64,000 bases of DNA from Limnohabitans sp. 103DPR2 (GCF_001412575.1 NZ_CP011834.1:2480001-2544000), one strand, 5' to 3'; counted from the first letter of the stretch, positions 48,409 through 59,337 are shown. Notes: generated by a model from the sequence alone, not told the origin. Numbers and translations are program-made.

Positions 48409-49365
48409 TCAATGAGCCCCACCTCGCTTCAGATCATGGGCCACTTGAAGACCCAAGGCTTCAGCATCTTGCAGACTGCTCACCGCCCCTGAGAGGGTCG
48501 CATTGACCAATTGGGTAGAGCCCTCTGGATCGCCCCATGCCGCTCTCAAGCTCAAGACATCGCCTGCCAAAGTGGCATGCGCCGCCAAGGGCATCGAGCA
48601 ACTGCCGCCCATGGCACGGCTAACGGCACGCTCTGCAGCCACAGCCAGCCAGGAGGTGTTGTGAACCAAGGGTTGCAGGGCGTCCACCAAATCGGAACGG
48701 CCTTCGCAAATTTCAATACCCAATGCACCTTGCCCCGCTGCGGGCAGCATTTGGTCCGTGTCAAAAATATGTCGAATGCGATCAGACAGTTTTAAGCGCT
48801 TAAGGCCTGCTGCAGCCAAAATGATGCCGGCATATTGCCCTTCATCGAGTTTTCGCAAGCGCGTGTCCAGGTTGCCGCGCAAGGGCTCAATCTTCAAATC
48901 GGGGCGCAAAGCACGCAGCAGCACCGTTCTGCGCAGGCTTGAGGTGCCTACCACCGCTCCTTGGGGTAAGTCCATCAAACTGGCGTATTGGCTCGATACC
49001 CAAGCATCACGAGGATCTTCACGTTCCATGACACAAGCCAAGGCAAAGCCCTCGGGCATGTCCATGGGCACATCTTTGAGAGAGTGCACTGCAATGTCGG
49101 CACGGCCTTCGGACAAGGCCACTTCCAATTCTTTGACAAACAAGCCTTTGCCGCCAACCTTGCTAAGGCTGCGATCCAAAATTTGATCACCCTGCGTCGT
49201 CATGCCTAACAACTGCACTTCAAAACCACGCGATTGCAAAATGGCCTGAACATGCTCGGCCTGCCACATGGCCAGACGGCTTTCACGGGTGGCAATGACG
49301 ATGGGGCGTTTTGTCAGTGTGGGGGCAGAAGGGTTCAAACCGGTAACCTGTTCGTAATATTTCAA
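48409..49365 (-). CDS. hemC: Hydroxymethylbilane synthase (HemC)
   Basis: Polymerises four porphobilinogen units. It is up to 318 residues. [16 protein letters not shown] near the N-terminus, [14 protein letters not shown] with the catalytic aspartate, [11 protein letters not shown], and [13 protein letters not shown] with the cofactor-attaching cysteine are all present. There is no ATG at the front; TTG at 49365 and TTG at 49338 are both possible and neither has a strong ribosome site, the shorter one being nearer the usual family length. Divergent from ppc over about 50 bp containing a 10-bp palindrome. Confidence 0.95.
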   Translation of the reverse strand: MKYYEQVTGLNPSAPTLTKRPIVIATRESRLAMWQAEHVQAILQSRGFEVQLLGMTTQGDQILDRSLSKVGGKGLFVKELEVALSEGRADIAVHSLKDVPMDMPEGFALACVMEREDPRDAWVSSQYASLMDLPQGAVVGTSSLRRTVLLRALRPDLKIEPLRGNLDTRLRKLDEGQYAGIILAAAGLKRLKLSDRIRHIFDTDQMLPAAGQGALGIEICEGRSDLVDALQPLVHNTSWLAVAAERAVSRAMGGSCSMPLAAHATLAGDVLSLRAAWGDPEGSTQLVNATLSGAVSSLQDAEALGLQVAHDLKRGGAH

Positions 49366-49374
49366 TCAAATCAA

Positions 49375-49384
49375 ATGCTAGCAT
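49375..49384. repeat. 10-bp palindrome in the hemC-ppc divergent gap
   Basis: ATGCTAGCAT is a perfect palindrome lying between the start regions of hemC and ppc. A palindrome this short is common by chance; its central position in the shared control region is the only reason to note it. Confidence 0.25.
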
Positions 49385-49414
49385 GACATCAGACCATCAC
49401 CGCTCAGACTTGTC

Positions 49415-52237
49415 ATGCCCAACGCCAGTATTCCCCCTCTGAAACGCAATTCTCGCGACAACGAACGCCCTTTGGTCGAAGACATTCGGCTTTTGGGACG
49501 AATTTTGGGTGATGTGATTCGAGAACAAGAAGGCGCCGAGATTTACGAGTTGATCGAAAAAATCCGCAAATTGTCCGTGGCTTTCAGGCGCGATGCCGAT
49601 CACGCGGCAGACAAGGCTTTGAAGAAACTCCTCAAAGGATTGCCAGGCGATCACGCCGTGAGCGTCATCCGTGGCTTTACCTATTTCAGTCACTTGGCCA
49701 ACTTGGCAGAAGACCGTCACCACATTCGCAGACGTGCCATCCACGAACGCGTAGGCGACACCCAAGACGGCAGCATTGAAGTCGCGCTGCAAAGGCTTCG
49801 CTGGGCAGGCATCACGCCCAAAATCATTTCACAAACCTTGGCCCACAGTTTTGTATCGCCTGTGCTCACAGCCCACCCGACTGAAGTCCAACGCCAAAGT
49901 ATTCTGAGTGCAGAACGCGACATTGCAGAGTTGCTGCATGAGCGTGACGAAATCAAAGCACGTGCTGCAGTGGTCAATGCCACCAAGGACGCATTGACCC
50001 CCAAAGAATTGGCGGCCAACGAACAACGCATGCGCGCAAGAGTGATGCAACTTTGGCAAACCCGTTTGCTGCGTTTTTCCAAGTTAACTGTGGCAGATGA
50101 AATTGAAAATTCATTGAGCTACTACGAGTCCACTTTTTTGCGTGAAATCCCCAAAATTTACGCGTCTTTGGAAGAAGCCTTGGGCACGCATCCCGTTGCA
50201 CCGTTCCTGCGCATGGGCCAATGGATTGGCGGCGATCGCGATGGCAATCCCAATGTCAATGCGCAAACCCTCCAGCAAGCGCTCAAACGCCAAGCCGAAG
50301 TTGCCTTGCGCCATTACCTCACCGAGGTTCATTACCTGGGCAGCGAGTTGTCACTGTCAGCCATGTTGGTGGATTTTCCGCCCGCGATGAAAGCCTTGGC
50401 CGAGAAATCCCCTGACACCAATGCACACCGCATGGACGAGCCTTACCGCCGCGCGCTGACGGGCATGTATGCCCGCTTGGCCGCCACACTCAAATCCTTG
50501 ACGGGCGGCGATGCAGCGAGGCATGCTGTTGAACCGCAAAATCCTTATGCCGATGCAAGCAGTTTTTTGGCAGATTTGAAAATCATTCAAACCTCATTGA
50601 AAAGCCATCATGCGCAGGCTTTGGCCGCTCAGCGTTTAGACCCCCTCATTCGCGCCGTTGAGGTCTTTGGCTTTCATTTGGCCACCGTGGATTTGCGTCA
50701 AAGTTCAGACCAGCACGAAAAAGTAGTTGATGAATTACTTCACACAGCACGCATTGAAAAAGATTACGCCGCGCTCGACGAAACCAGCAAACGCGCTGTG
50801 CTGATGCAACTGTTGAACGACGCAAGACCTTTGCGCATCCCTGGTGCAGTCTACACAGAACACACCCAATCGGAATTGGCGATTTTTGAAGCCGCACTTG
50901 CAGCCCGCGCCACATACGGCGCAGAAGCCATTCGCCACTACATCATCAGTCACACAGAGACAGTGAGTGACTTGCTCGAAGTCCTGCTGCTCCAAAAAGA
51001 AGTGGGCTTGATGCGTGGCACTTTGGACGACAAAGCCTTGGTCGATTTGATCGTGGTACCCTTGTTTGAAACCATTGAAGACTTGCGTAACTCGGCCAGC
51101 ATCATGCGCGAGTTTTATGCGTTGCCAGGCATTGCCAATTTGGTCAAACGATCTGGCGCCGAGCAAGACATCATGCTGGGCTACTCCGACAGCAACAAAG
51201 ACGGCGGCATCTTCACCAGCAACTGGGAGCTGTATCGCGCCGAAGTCGCTCTGGTGGAAGACTTTGACCGACTGGCCAACAGCCACAACATTCAGTTGCG
51301 CATGTTCCACGGACGTGGCGGCACAGTAGGCCGAGGCGGCGGGCCCAGCTACCAAGCCATTTTGGCGCAGCCACCAGGCACTGTTCGGGGTCAAATTCGA
51401 CTCACAGAACAAGGCGAAGTGATTGGCTCTAAATATGCCAACCCCGAAATTGGTCGACGCAATTTAGAAACTTTGGTGGCCGCCACCTTGGAAGCCACCT
51501 TGCTACAACCGACCAAGACTGCGCCCCGCAATTTTTTGGAAACAGCGGCTCAACTCTCTGAAGCCAGCATGGCAGCCTACCGCCACTTGGTTTATGAAAC
51601 AACCGGCTTCAATGATTACTTTTTTGGCGCGACACCCATTCGAGAAATTGCGGAGCTCAACATCGGCTCTCGCCCTGCTTCGCGCAAAGCCAATCAAAAA
51701 ATAGAAGACCTTCGGGCCATTCCTTGGGGCTTCAGCTGGGGCCAATGTCGCCTCACCTTGCCAGGTTGGTTTGGCTTTGGATCAGCGGTTGAAAAGTTCT
51801 TAGATCGCCCAACAGACAAAGAGCGCAAGGCAGCCTTGGCCTTGCTTCAAAAAATGGTCAAGCAGTGGCCGTTTTTCAAAACCTTGTTGTCCAACATCGA
51901 CATGGTCTTGGCCAAGAGCGACTTGGCCTTGGCCTCCCGTTACAGTGAATTGGTCAGCGACGTTAAATTGCGTAAAAAGATATTTGCAGCCATCGAAACA
52001 GAATGGCATCGCACCGCAGATGTCATGACACTGCTCACCGGCGAAAAGCACCGATTGGCCAACAATCCAGCCCTGGCACGATCTATCCGCCACCGATTCC
52101 CTTACATCGATCCCCTGCACCACCTGCAGGTGGAACTGATTCGCCGTTATCGCGAAGGCAAGGCCGACGAACGGGTACAACGCGGTATTCACATCTCCAT
52201 CAACGGCATTGCCGCCGGACTGAGAAATACGGGTTAA
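49415..52237 (+). CDS. ppc: Phosphoenolpyruvate carboxylase
   Basis: Anaplerotic formation of oxaloacetate from PEP and bicarbonate, supplying the citrate synthase seen at 3.7 kb. It is 940 residues, near the usual length. His154 in [15 protein letters not shown] is the catalytic histidine; RLVAQ-region glycine signatures [16 protein letters not shown] and [16 protein letters not shown] are intact, and the C-terminus ends [12 protein letters not shown] as in other PEP carboxylases. Divergent from hemC. Confidence 0.97.
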   Translation: MPNASIPPLKRNSRDNERPLVEDIRLLGRILGDVIREQEGAEIYELIEKIRKLSVAFRRDADHAADKALKKLLKGLPGDHAVSVIRGFTYFSHLANLAEDRHHIRRRAIHERVGDTQDGSIEVALQRLRWAGITPKIISQTLAHSFVSPVLTAHPTEVQRQSILSAERDIAELLHERDEIKARAAVVNATKDALTPKELAANEQRMRARVMQLWQTRLLRFSKLTVADEIENSLSYYESTFLREIPKIYASLEEALGTHPVAPFLRMGQWIGGDRDGNPNVNAQTLQQALKRQAEVALRHYLTEVHYLGSELSLSAMLVDFPPAMKALAEKSPDTNAHRMDEPYRRALTGMYARLAATLKSLTGGDAARHAVEPQNPYADASSFLADLKIIQTSLKSHHAQALAAQRLDPLIRAVEVFGFHLATVDLRQSSDQHEKVVDELLHTARIEKDYAALDETSKRAVLMQLLNDARPLRIPGAVYTEHTQSELAIFEAALAARATYGAEAIRHYIISHTETVSDLLEVLLLQKEVGLMRGTLDDKALVDLIVVPLFETIEDLRNSASIMREFYALPGIANLVKRSGAEQDIMLGYSDSNKDGGIFTSNWELYRAEVALVEDFDRLANSHNIQLRMFHGRGGTVGRGGGPSYQAILAQPPGTVRGQIRLTEQGEVIGSKYANPEIGRRNLETLVAATLEATLLQPTKTAPRNFLETAAQLSEASMAAYRHLVYETTGFNDYFFGATPIREIAELNIGSRPASRKANQKIEDLRAIPWGFSWGQCRLTLPGWFGFGSAVEKFLDRPTDKERKAALALLQKMVKQWPFFKTLLSNIDMVLAKSDLALASRYSELVSDVKLRKKIFAAIETEWHRTADVMTLLTGEKHRLANNPALARSIRHRFPYIDPLHHLQVELIRRYREGKADERVQRGIHISINGIAAGLRNTG

Positions 52238-52315
52238 GTCCTAGGGAGACCGTTTTTCGGCATTTTCAGCTTGTTTTGAGGGTCAGTGACCGGTTTTAAA
52301 AGCCCGGCAACCCGA

Positions 52316-52321
52316 TAAAAT
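52316..52321 (+). promoter_or_regulatory. Candidate -10 (TAAAAT) immediately before argH
   Basis: A TAAAAT hexamer ends six bases before the argH ATG; if functional the transcript would begin at or next to the start codon, giving a leaderless or nearly leaderless mRNA. No clear -35 is visible and no Shine-Dalgarno sequence precedes argH. Confidence 0.3.
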
Positions 52322-52327
52322 CTGAGA

Positions 52328-53782
52328 ATGTCTAAAAACCAATTCGATCAAAAGTCCCAGGCCTGGTCGGCCTTATTTTCCGAGCCCATGAGCGACTTGG
52401 TGAAGCGCTACACCTCCAGCGTCTTTTTCGACAAGCGACTGTGGCAGTCGGACATTCAGGGTAGTTTGGCGCACGCCGAGATGCTGTCTGCGCAAAAAAT
52501 CATCAGCGCCCAAGACTTTGCCGACATTCAGCGCGGCATGGCCCAAATTACCGAAGAAATCTCCAAGGGTCAGTTTGACTGGAAGCTGGACTTGGAAGAT
52601 GTGCACCTGAACATTGAAGCGCGCCTGACGCAAATTGTGGGCGATGCAGGCAAACGGCTGCACACAGGTCGCAGCCGCAACGACCAAGTGGCCACCGATG
52701 TGCGCCTTTGGTTGGTCAGCGAAATCGATCTGATTGGCGGCTTGCTGAACGACCTGCAAAAGTCATTGATCGAAGTGGCCGAGCGCAATGTCGATGTCAT
52801 CTTGCCCGGCTTCACGCACTTGCAAGTGGCACAGCCTGTGAGCTTTGCACATCACCTGTTGGCCTATGTCGAAATGTTTGCGCGCGATGCCGAACGCATG
52901 GCCGATGTGCGTCGCCGTACCAACCGCTTGCCCTTAGGCTCTGCAGCTTTGGCTGGTACAACTTACCCGCTCGATCGCGAACGTGTTGCCAAGAGCCTTG
53001 GCATGGTGGATGAAAATGGCAATGCGTGCGTCAGCCAAAACAGTTTAGATGGCGTGAGCGACCGCGACTTCGCCATTGAATTTACCGCAGCGGCGTCTTT
53101 GTGCATGGTGCACATCAGCCGCTTGAGTGAAGAACTCATTTTATGGATGAGCCAAAACTTCGGCTTTGTGAAAATTGCCGACCGCTTCACCACCGGCAGC
53201 TCCATCATGCCGCAGAAGAAAAACCCCGACGTGCCCGAATTGGCACGTGGCAAAACAGGTCGTGTGGTGGGCCACTTGATGGGCCTGATCACATTGATGA
53301 AAGGCCAACCCCTGGCCTACAACAAAGACAACCAAGAAGACAAAGAGCCTTTGTTTGACACCGTGGACACGCTCAAAGACACGCTGCGCATCTTCAGCGA
53401 AATGATCGGCGGCCAAATCAATGCACAGACCGGCCAAAAAGAAGGCGGCATCACCGTCAATGCCGAGGCCATGGAAGCTGCGACTAAAAAGGGCTATGCC
53501 ACGGCCACCGATTTGGCCGACTACTTGGTCAAAAAGGGCTTGCCCTTCCGCGATGCGCACGAGGTGGTGGCACACGCCGTCAAAACAGCCCAAACCCAAA
53601 ACTTGGACTTGAGCGAACTGCCACTAAGTACCTTGCAGCAATTCAACCCGGCCATTCAAGCCGATGTGTTTGAGTGCCTCAGCTTGGTGGGCTCCTTGAA
53701 TGCCCGCAAAACTTTAGGCGGTACTGCGCCAGATCAAGTGCGTCAACAAATTGCGCGTCATCATGCGCGTTTGAATTTCTAA
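52328..53782 (+). CDS. argH: Argininosuccinate lyase
   Basis: Last step of arginine synthesis, releasing fumarate and arginine. It is 484 residues, slightly longer than the ~460 of many relatives because of an N-terminal extension. [29 protein letters not shown] and the fumarase-superfamily signature [16 protein letters not shown] with the catalytic serine are intact. It stands alone between ppc and the hemerythrin gene; other arg genes are absent from the window. Confidence 0.97.
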   Translation: MSKNQFDQKSQAWSALFSEPMSDLVKRYTSSVFFDKRLWQSDIQGSLAHAEMLSAQKIISAQDFADIQRGMAQITEEISKGQFDWKLDLEDVHLNIEARLTQIVGDAGKRLHTGRSRNDQVATDVRLWLVSEIDLIGGLLNDLQKSLIEVAERNVDVILPGFTHLQVAQPVSFAHHLLAYVEMFARDAERMADVRRRTNRLPLGSAALAGTTYPLDRERVAKSLGMVDENGNACVSQNSLDGVSDRDFAIEFTAAASLCMVHISRLSEELILWMSQNFGFVKIADRFTTGSSIMPQKKNPDVPELARGKTGRVVGHLMGLITLMKGQPLAYNKDNQEDKEPLFDTVDTLKDTLRIFSEMIGGQINAQTGQKEGGITVNAEAMEAATKKGYATATDLADYLVKKGLPFRDAHEVVAHAVKTAQTQNLDLSELPLSTLQQFNPAIQADVFECLSLVGSLNARKTLGGTAPDQVRQQIARHHARLNF

Positions 53783-53791
53783 AAGGTAGAG

Positions 53792-54307
53792 ATGATGGAA
53801 GCCACGCAAACCAAAGCCACTTCTGTGTCGCCCTATGCAGCAGGCCTGAACTGGACGTCTGAGTTGCACACAGGTGATGAGCGCATGGACCACACTCACG
53901 AAGAGTTTGTGACCATGCTGAATGCCTTGCTGCTAACACCGCAAACAGAGCAGCTCAATTTGTACCGCGAATTTCTGAACCACACGGTAGAACATTTCGC
54001 CCAAGAAGATCGCTGGATGCTGGCCACAGGCTTCAGCGAAGACAACTGCCATGCAGGTCAACACGCCACCATTTTGGAAACCATGCGTGCTGTTGAAACT
54101 CATTATGTTCAAGGCGACCATGAGATCATTTCACGCTTGGCAGAGGCGCTCGCAGAATGGTTTCCGCAACACGCTGCCAGCATGGATGCAGGTTTGGCGC
54201 AGCACTTGAAATCTGTGAACTTTGACAGCGTGACAGAAACGCTGGCCGATCCCTCCGTGATTAAGAATGTCACCATGTCAGGCTGTGGCAGCGTCAGTTG
54301 CAGTTGA
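53792..54307 (+). CDS. Bacteriohemerythrin-like protein
   Basis: 171 residues forming one hemerythrin four-helix domain. The diiron ligands can be followed in order: His36 (THEEF), His64 and His68 with Glu72 (HTVEHFAQE), His87/His91 (CHAGQH), His127 and Asp132 (QHAASMD). Such proteins bind O2 (or NO) in the cytoplasm; the physiological role here is unknown. After the domain comes a ~30-residue tail ending SGCGSVSCS with two cysteines. Nine bases after argH and 52 before lldD. Confidence 0.9.
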   Translation: MMEATQTKATSVSPYAAGLNWTSELHTGDERMDHTHEEFVTMLNALLLTPQTEQLNLYREFLNHTVEHFAQEDRWMLATGFSEDNCHAGQHATILETMRAVETHYVQGDHEIISRLAEALAEWFPQHAASMDAGLAQHLKSVNFDSVTETLADPSVIKNVTMSGCGSVSCS

Positions 54308-54359
54308 TACACTTGAATCGCCCAAACCGCAATAAAACCATCCGCATTGGAAATTAAAG

Positions 54360-55514
54360 ATGTCCGTGATCACCACCATTGAAGAACTTCGCATCCTGGC
54401 CCAAAAACGTGTACCCCGCATGTTCTACGACTATGCAGACAGTGGCTCATGGACTGAGAGCACCTACCGCGCCAACGAAAGCGATTTTCAGAAGATCAAG
54501 CTTCGTCAGCGGGTGGCTGTCAACATGGAAGGTCGCAGTACCGCCACCACCATGATTGGCCAAAAAGTGGCCATGCCAGTGGCCATTGCGCCAACTGGCT
54601 TGACTGGCATGCAACACGCCGATGGCGAAATCTTGGCAGCTCGCGCCGCCAAAAAATTTGGCATTCCCTTCACGCTGTCCACCATGAGCATTTGCTCGAT
54701 TGAAGATGTGTCCAAAGGCACCGACGGTCACCCCTTCTGGTTTCAGTTGTACGTCATGCGAGACCGCGATTTCATTGAGCGCTTGATTGAACGCGCACGC
54801 GCTGCCAATTGCTCTGCGTTGGTCATCACCTTGGACTTGCAGATCTTGGGTCAGCGTCACAAAGATTTGAAAAATGGTTTGTCTGCACCGCCCAAATTAA
54901 CGCTGGCCAACATGATCAACATTGCCACCAAGCCTCGCTGGGCTTTGGGCATGTTGGGCACACCCCGCCGCGAGTTTGGCAACATCGTGGGTCACGTTAA
55001 GGGCGTTGAAAACATGGGCTCCTTGTCCGCGTGGACAGCGCAACAGTTTGACCCTCGCCTGAATTGGGGCGATGTGGAATGGATCAAAAAACGCTGGGGC
55101 GGCAAAATTATTTTGAAGGGCATTCAAGACGTTGAGGATGCGCGTTTGGCCGTTGAAAGCGGTGCCGATGCCATGATTGTGAGCAACCATGGTGGCCGTC
55201 AACTCGACGGCGCACAAAGCAGCATTGAAGCCCTTCCCGCCATTGTGGATGCCGTGGGCAAGCAAATTGAAGTGCACATGGACGGCGGCATTCGCAGCGG
55301 TCAAGATGTACTGAAGGCGCGCGCACTGGGTGCACAAGGCACCTACATTGGCCGCGCATTTTTGTACGGCTTGGGCGCCATGGGCCAACCGGGTGTTGAG
55401 AAAGCCCTGCAAATCATTCACAACGAACTCGATTTGACCATGGCCTTTTGCGGTCGCACGCAGATGGACACGGTCGACAAGAGCATCTTGTTGCCAGGCA
55501 CTTTTCCCCAGTAA
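54360..55514 (+). CDS. lldD: FMN-dependent L-lactate dehydrogenase / alpha-hydroxy-acid oxidase family
   Basis: Oxidises L-lactate (or a related 2-hydroxy acid) to the 2-keto acid, passing electrons to the quinone pool. It is 384 residues. FYDYADSGSWTE near residue 22 binds substrate/FMN, FQLYV and ITLDLQILGQRHKDLKNG line the flavin, His277 in SNHGGRQLDGAQ is the catalytic base, and DGGIRSGQDVLKA plus GRAFLYG bind the FMN phosphate. The QILGQRHKDLKN form is the branch commonly named LldD in Burkholderiales. No lactate permease or lldR regulator is beside it. Confidence 0.9.
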   Translation: MSVITTIEELRILAQKRVPRMFYDYADSGSWTESTYRANESDFQKIKLRQRVAVNMEGRSTATTMIGQKVAMPVAIAPTGLTGMQHADGEILAARAAKKFGIPFTLSTMSICSIEDVSKGTDGHPFWFQLYVMRDRDFIERLIERARAANCSALVITLDLQILGQRHKDLKNGLSAPPKLTLANMINIATKPRWALGMLGTPRREFGNIVGHVKGVENMGSLSAWTAQQFDPRLNWGDVEWIKKRWGGKIILKGIQDVEDARLAVESGADAMIVSNHGGRQLDGAQSSIEALPAIVDAVGKQIEVHMDGGIRSGQDVLKARALGAQGTYIGRAFLYGLGAMGQPGVEKALQIIHNELDLTMAFCGRTQMDTVDKSILLPGTFPQ

Positions 55515-55538
55515 AACGCGCCAATCTGCTTTGAGTTT

Positions 55539-56840
55539 GTGACCGACCCCAAAGCACCTGCATCGCCGCTGAAGCGGCGCATTGCCCACCTCGACATGGA
55601 CGCGTTTTACGCGTCGGTCGAGTTGTTGCGTTACCCACAACTCAAAGGCTTGCCGGTGGTGATTGGCGGCGGCAGGCGCAAGGAAGATGACTTGCTAGGA
55701 CGCCTGCGGGCAGCGCACCCAGACTACGAATGGACCGCCGACAACCTGTCTGAAATTCCTCTGGATTTTTTTCCACGCATCGAAGGCTACACAGGCCGAG
55801 GTGTGATCACCACGGCCACTTACGCCGCTAGGCAATTTGGCATTGGCTCGGCCATGGGTCTCATGAAGGCCGCCAAGCTGTGCCCCCAAGCCATTTTGCT
55901 GCCTGTGGACTTTGACCAATACCGGCACTACTCCAGAGTCTTCAAAGGCATCATCACGGACATCGCGCCCCTCATGGAAGACCGGGGCGTGGACGAGGTC
56001 TACATCGATTTCACAGAGGTACCTGGAGGGCAACGCGAAGGCGGCAGGGTCTTGGCACGTCTCATTCAAAAATGCATTTTTGAGGCCACAGGGCTGACCT
56101 GCTCGGTAGGCGTTGCACCCAACAAACTGATTGCCAAAATGGCAAGTGAGTTCAACAAGCCCAACGGCATCTCCATCGTTCATGAAGAAGACTTGCAAAC
56201 AGCCATCTGGCCACTCAGTTGCCGCAAGATCAACGGTGTGGGCCCCAAGGCCGATGAGAAACTCAAGCTGCACGGCATTGAAACCATTGGCCAGTTGGCC
56301 GCTTGTGAATTGCCTTGGTTGCAAATGCACTTTGGCAAAGTTTATGGCGCCTGGCTGCATGAAGCCGCATGGGGGCGAGACGACCGCCCCATCAGCACCG
56401 AAAGCGAGCCTGTCAGCATCAGCCGTGAAACCACCTTCGAAACCGACCTGCATGCCGTACGCGACAAAGAAGAACTGGGCAAAGTGTTCACGCGTCTGTG
56501 CCAACAGTTGGCGGCCGATTTAAAGCGCAAAGGCTATGACGGCAAAACCATAGGCATCAAGCTGCGCTACGACAACTTCAAAAGCGTGACGCGGGATCAA
56601 ACCCTCAGCTTCTACACCCAAGATGCTGCAGAAATTCGCAAGTTTGCGGGGCTGTGCTTAAAGCGCGTCGACCTCACCCGCAAACTTCGCCTGCTGGGCG
56701 TCCGTGTAGGGTCCTTGGTCAAACACGGGACAGTCCCTGAGAACAACGCAAGCTACAGTTCGCAAAACCCCACCCACCCTGCTCTGCACGAAGCCGATCC
56801 CCATGGACAAACTCAATTGCTTTTCTTTGACGATGAATGA
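55539..56840 (+). CDS. dinB: DNA polymerase IV (DinB) with a finger-region insertion
   Basis: Y-family translesion polymerase. It is 433 residues, GTG start, against ~350 in E. coli. Metal ligands are Asp19/Asp21 (HLDMDAFYAS) and Asp152/Glu153 (DEVYIDFTE); helix-hairpin-helix KINGVGPKADEKL and the little-finger region follow. An extra segment of about 40 residues (about 46-85, KEDDLLGRLRAAHPDYEW onward) splits the usual G-x-R-G-V-I junction. The C-terminus QTQLLFF looks like a beta-clamp binding motif. No LexA box was recognised upstream. It overlaps the next gene by 38 bases. Confidence 0.93.
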   Translation: MTDPKAPASPLKRRIAHLDMDAFYASVELLRYPQLKGLPVVIGGGRRKEDDLLGRLRAAHPDYEWTADNLSEIPLDFFPRIEGYTGRGVITTATYAARQFGIGSAMGLMKAAKLCPQAILLPVDFDQYRHYSRVFKGIITDIAPLMEDRGVDEVYIDFTEVPGGQREGGRVLARLIQKCIFEATGLTCSVGVAPNKLIAKMASEFNKPNGISIVHEEDLQTAIWPLSCRKINGVGPKADEKLKLHGIETIGQLAACELPWLQMHFGKVYGAWLHEAAWGRDDRPISTESEPVSISRETTFETDLHAVRDKEELGKVFTRLCQQLAADLKRKGYDGKTIGIKLRYDNFKSVTRDQTLSFYTQDAAEIRKFAGLCLKRVDLTRKLRLLGVRVGSLVKHGTVPENNASYSSQNPTHPALHEADPHGQTQLLFFDDE

Positions 56841-57645
56841 CCACGTTGCGCATTTGGTACTGAACAAGCCCGAATCGCTCAACACCATGCATCCCACGTT
56901 TTGGCGCGAACTTGATACCGTTCTGCATCAGCTGAACAACGAAGGCAAAGCCAGAGCCTTGGTCATTTCCAGCACCGGCAAACATTTTTCGGCGGGCATG
57001 GCCTTGGAAACATTTTCAGGCGCCATCTCGATGGATGCCGACAGCCCTGAAGGTCGAGCCGCCATTTATGACTCGCTCACCGACATGCAATCGACCTTCA
57101 CCTTGTTGGAAAGCATGCGAATTCCCGTCATTGCAGCCATTCATGGCGGCTGCATTGGCGGTGCTGTCGACATGGTCACAGCCTGCTGCATTCGCTACGC
57201 CACGCAGGATGCGTTTTTCTGCATTCAAGAAATCAACATTGGCATGGTGGCCGATGTCGGCACACTGCAGCGTCTTCCCAAATTGTTGCCCATGGGTTTG
57301 GTCAAAGAGTTGGCCTATACCGGACGCAGGTTAAGCGCGGCAAATGCCTTGAACCACGGCTTGGTGACGCAAGTGTTCGACACGCAAGAAGCCATGGTGG
57401 CAGGCGCCTTGGCCTGCGCTAAAGAGATGGCCAACAAACCACCTGTGGCCATTTGGGGCACCAAGCAAGCCATCAACTACGCGCGCGATCACAGTGTGGA
57501 AGACAGCCTGCGACAAATGGGTTGGCTGCAAGGCGCCATCTGGAGCAACCCACACATTCGCGAAGCCATTGTGGCGGCCAAAGAAAAACGCCCTGCCAAC
57601 TTTCCACCGTTGACGCCTCTCAAAGGTTTTAAAACCTACGGCTAA
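56803..57645 (+). CDS. Enoyl-CoA hydratase/isomerase, dienoyl-CoA isomerase-like
   Basis: 280-residue crotonase. The oxyanion hole is in HFSAGMALET, and the acidic residues D123 (GGAVDM), E143 (IQEINIG) and D151 (VADVGTLQRLP) match those of delta3,5-delta2,4-dienoyl-CoA isomerase (ECH1) rather than the Glu pair of enoyl-CoA hydratase. A role in oxidation of unsaturated fatty acids is therefore the best guess. I keep the ATG at 56803, inside dinB, because residues 1-20 match the family; an ATG at 56833 is the alternative. Its last codons include the 14-bp palindrome AGGTTTTAAAACCT (57624-57637); queF converges five bases away. Confidence 0.85.
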   Translation: MDKLNCFSLTMNDHVAHLVLNKPESLNTMHPTFWRELDTVLHQLNNEGKARALVISSTGKHFSAGMALETFSGAISMDADSPEGRAAIYDSLTDMQSTFTLLESMRIPVIAAIHGGCIGGAVDMVTACCIRYATQDAFFCIQEINIGMVADVGTLQRLPKLLPMGLVKELAYTGRRLSAANALNHGLVTQVFDTQEAMVAGALACAKEMANKPPVAIWGTKQAINYARDHSVEDSLRQMGWLQGAIWSNPHIREAIVAAKEKRPANFPPLTPLKGFKTYG

Positions 57646-57650
57646 CGCGC

Positions 57651-58496
57651 TTACTGCCTGGCCGTGCGAATATTGGCCGGAGGCGATTGTGGATGGCTGG
57701 TGCGCCAAGGATTGATGTCCAGCCCACCGCGACGCGTGTACCGCGCATACACCGTGAGCTTGAGAGGTTTGCAGCGCGTCCAGATGTCCATGAAGATGCG
57801 CTCAACACATTGCTCATGGAATTCATTGTGATTTCTGAAACTCACGATGTACTGAAGCAAGCCCGCTTGGTCAATTTGTGCGCCCGAATAAGAAATTTGC
57901 ACACTGCCCCAGTCGGGTTGCCCCGTCACCAAACAATTGCTTTTGAGCAGATGGCTCACAAAAGTTTCTGTCACGGGCGCTTCATTGTGTTCTGCCGTGA
58001 GCAACTCGGGAGCCGGTTGATACTGGGTGCACTCAATGTCCATGCGGTCTAAATTCAGGCCGTCCAATTCGTGCACGGGCTCTTTGTCAAATTCTTCGGG
58101 CAAGATGATCTTCACACCGCAGCGCGCTTTGATTTGGCCCCCATGCCACAAGGCTTGGTCCAAGTCTTCGCGCATGCAATCGCGCACTGCTTGCGCATCC
58201 ACAAATTTCGTGGCATTGAAACTGTTCAAGTACAACTTGAACGATTTGCTTTCAATGATATGTGTGCTTTCTGCGGGCACTGTGATGTGCGCCAGCGCCA
58301 CTTGGGGCTTGCCTTTTAAGTTGAGCCACGACAGCTCAAAAGCTGTCCACAGATCGGCGCCAAAGAAAATGGGCGCACCTTGAATGCCCAGTTCTTCTCG
58401 CTTGACGGATCGAGGAATGGGAAACAACAACGACGCGTCGTATTGATCAACATACGCGCTGTTTTTTCCCAATTGGGATTGTTCAGGCTGGTTCAT
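57651..58496 (-). CDS. queF: NADPH-dependent 7-cyano-7-deazaguanine reductase (QueF)
   Basis: Reduces preQ0 to preQ1 in queuosine synthesis. It is 281 residues, the long two-domain (YqfN/QueF type II) form as in E. coli. Substrate-binding Glu81 ([15 protein letters not shown]), catalytic Cys188 and Asp195 ([13 protein letters not shown]), and His227 in the [11 protein letters not shown] segment are present. The ATG giving MNQPEQSQ overlaps the yaaA stop by four bases. No other queuosine genes are in the window. Confidence 0.95.
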   Translation of the reverse strand: MNQPEQSQLGKNSAYVDQYDASLLFPIPRSVKREELGIQGAPIFFGADLWTAFELSWLNLKGKPQVALAHITVPAESTHIIESKSFKLYLNSFNATKFVDAQAVRDCMREDLDQALWHGGQIKARCGVKIILPEEFDKEPVHELDGLNLDRMDIECTQYQPAPELLTAEHNEAPVTETFVSHLLKSNCLVTGQPDWGSVQISYSGAQIDQAGLLQYIVSFRNHNEFHEQCVERIFMDIWTRCKPLKLTVYARYTRRGGLDINPWRTSHPQSPPANIRTARQ

Positions 58497-59275
58497 ACAA
58501 CACCTTTTACGCGGCGGCGAAACACCCAACGGTTTTCGTCAGACGCAGAAGCCACAAAACCGTAGCCATCGGCATCAAAGTCTTTAAGCTTCTCTGGATT
58601 TTTGATTTGTTTTTGAATGGCGTAGCGTGCCAGCAAACCGCGTGCGCGTTTGGCAAAAAAGCTGATCACTTTGTATTTACCGCCTTTGTAATCCTCAAAC
58701 ACACATTCCACCACGCGGGCCTGCAGCGTTTTGAGATCGACCGCTTTGAAATACTCTTGCGATGCCAAATTGATGATGACGGGTGTTTTGTCATTGCTCA
58801 GTCGCTGATTCAGGTAATCCGCAATGCTGCTGCCCCAAAATTGGTACAAGTTTTTGCCACGCGGATTGGTCAAAGCAGTCCCCATTTCCAAGCGGTAAGG
58901 CTGCATCCAATCCAAGGGGCGCAACACGCCATAGAGGCCACTCAAAATACACACATGGTCTTGCGCCCATTCAAGGTCTTTGACTTTGAGTGTCTTGGCG
59001 TCTAAGCCATCGTAGACATCGCCATTGAATGCCAAGACGGCTTGCTTGGAATTCTTGGCCGTGAATTTGGGACGCCATGTTTCATAACGCGCCACATTGA
59101 GCGCCGCCAAGTTGTCGCTCAAGTCCATCAACTCTGCAATTTGCGCAGGTGTTTTGGGTTTCAACACCTCAATCAACTCGGCTGACTGACTGACAAATTG
59201 AGGCAAGGTGTGTGACACGCCTTCCACGGGTGTCTCGTAGTCCAACGATTTAGCGGGTGATAAAAGTAACAACAT
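58493..59275 (-). CDS. yaaA: YaaA (DUF328/UPF0246) peroxide-stress protein
   Basis: 260 residues starting [14 protein letters not shown], the family signature. [30 protein letters not shown] and [15 protein letters not shown] are also characteristic. In E. coli YaaA is part of the OxyR response and lowers free intracellular iron during H2O2 stress; that role is inferred here. It precedes queF in a two-gene unit and lies just downstream of a rubrerythrin on the same strand (62-base gap). Confidence 0.92.
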   Translation of the reverse strand: MLLLLSPAKSLDYETPVEGVSHTLPQFVSQSAELIEVLKPKTPAQIAELMDLSDNLAALNVARYETWRPKFTAKNSKQAVLAFNGDVYDGLDAKTLKVKDLEWAQDHVCILSGLYGVLRPLDWMQPYRLEMGTALTNPRGKNLYQFWGSSIADYLNQRLSNDKTPVIINLASQEYFKAVDLKTLQARVVECVFEDYKGGKYKVISFFAKRARGLLARYAIQKQIKNPEKLKDFDADGYGFVASASDENRWVFRRRVKGVV

Positions 59276-59337
59276 GCGCAGAGCCCTTTGAGGACACCAT
59301 TATCTGGCAAGTGACCGTCGGGCGAGGTTTGTGTCTT

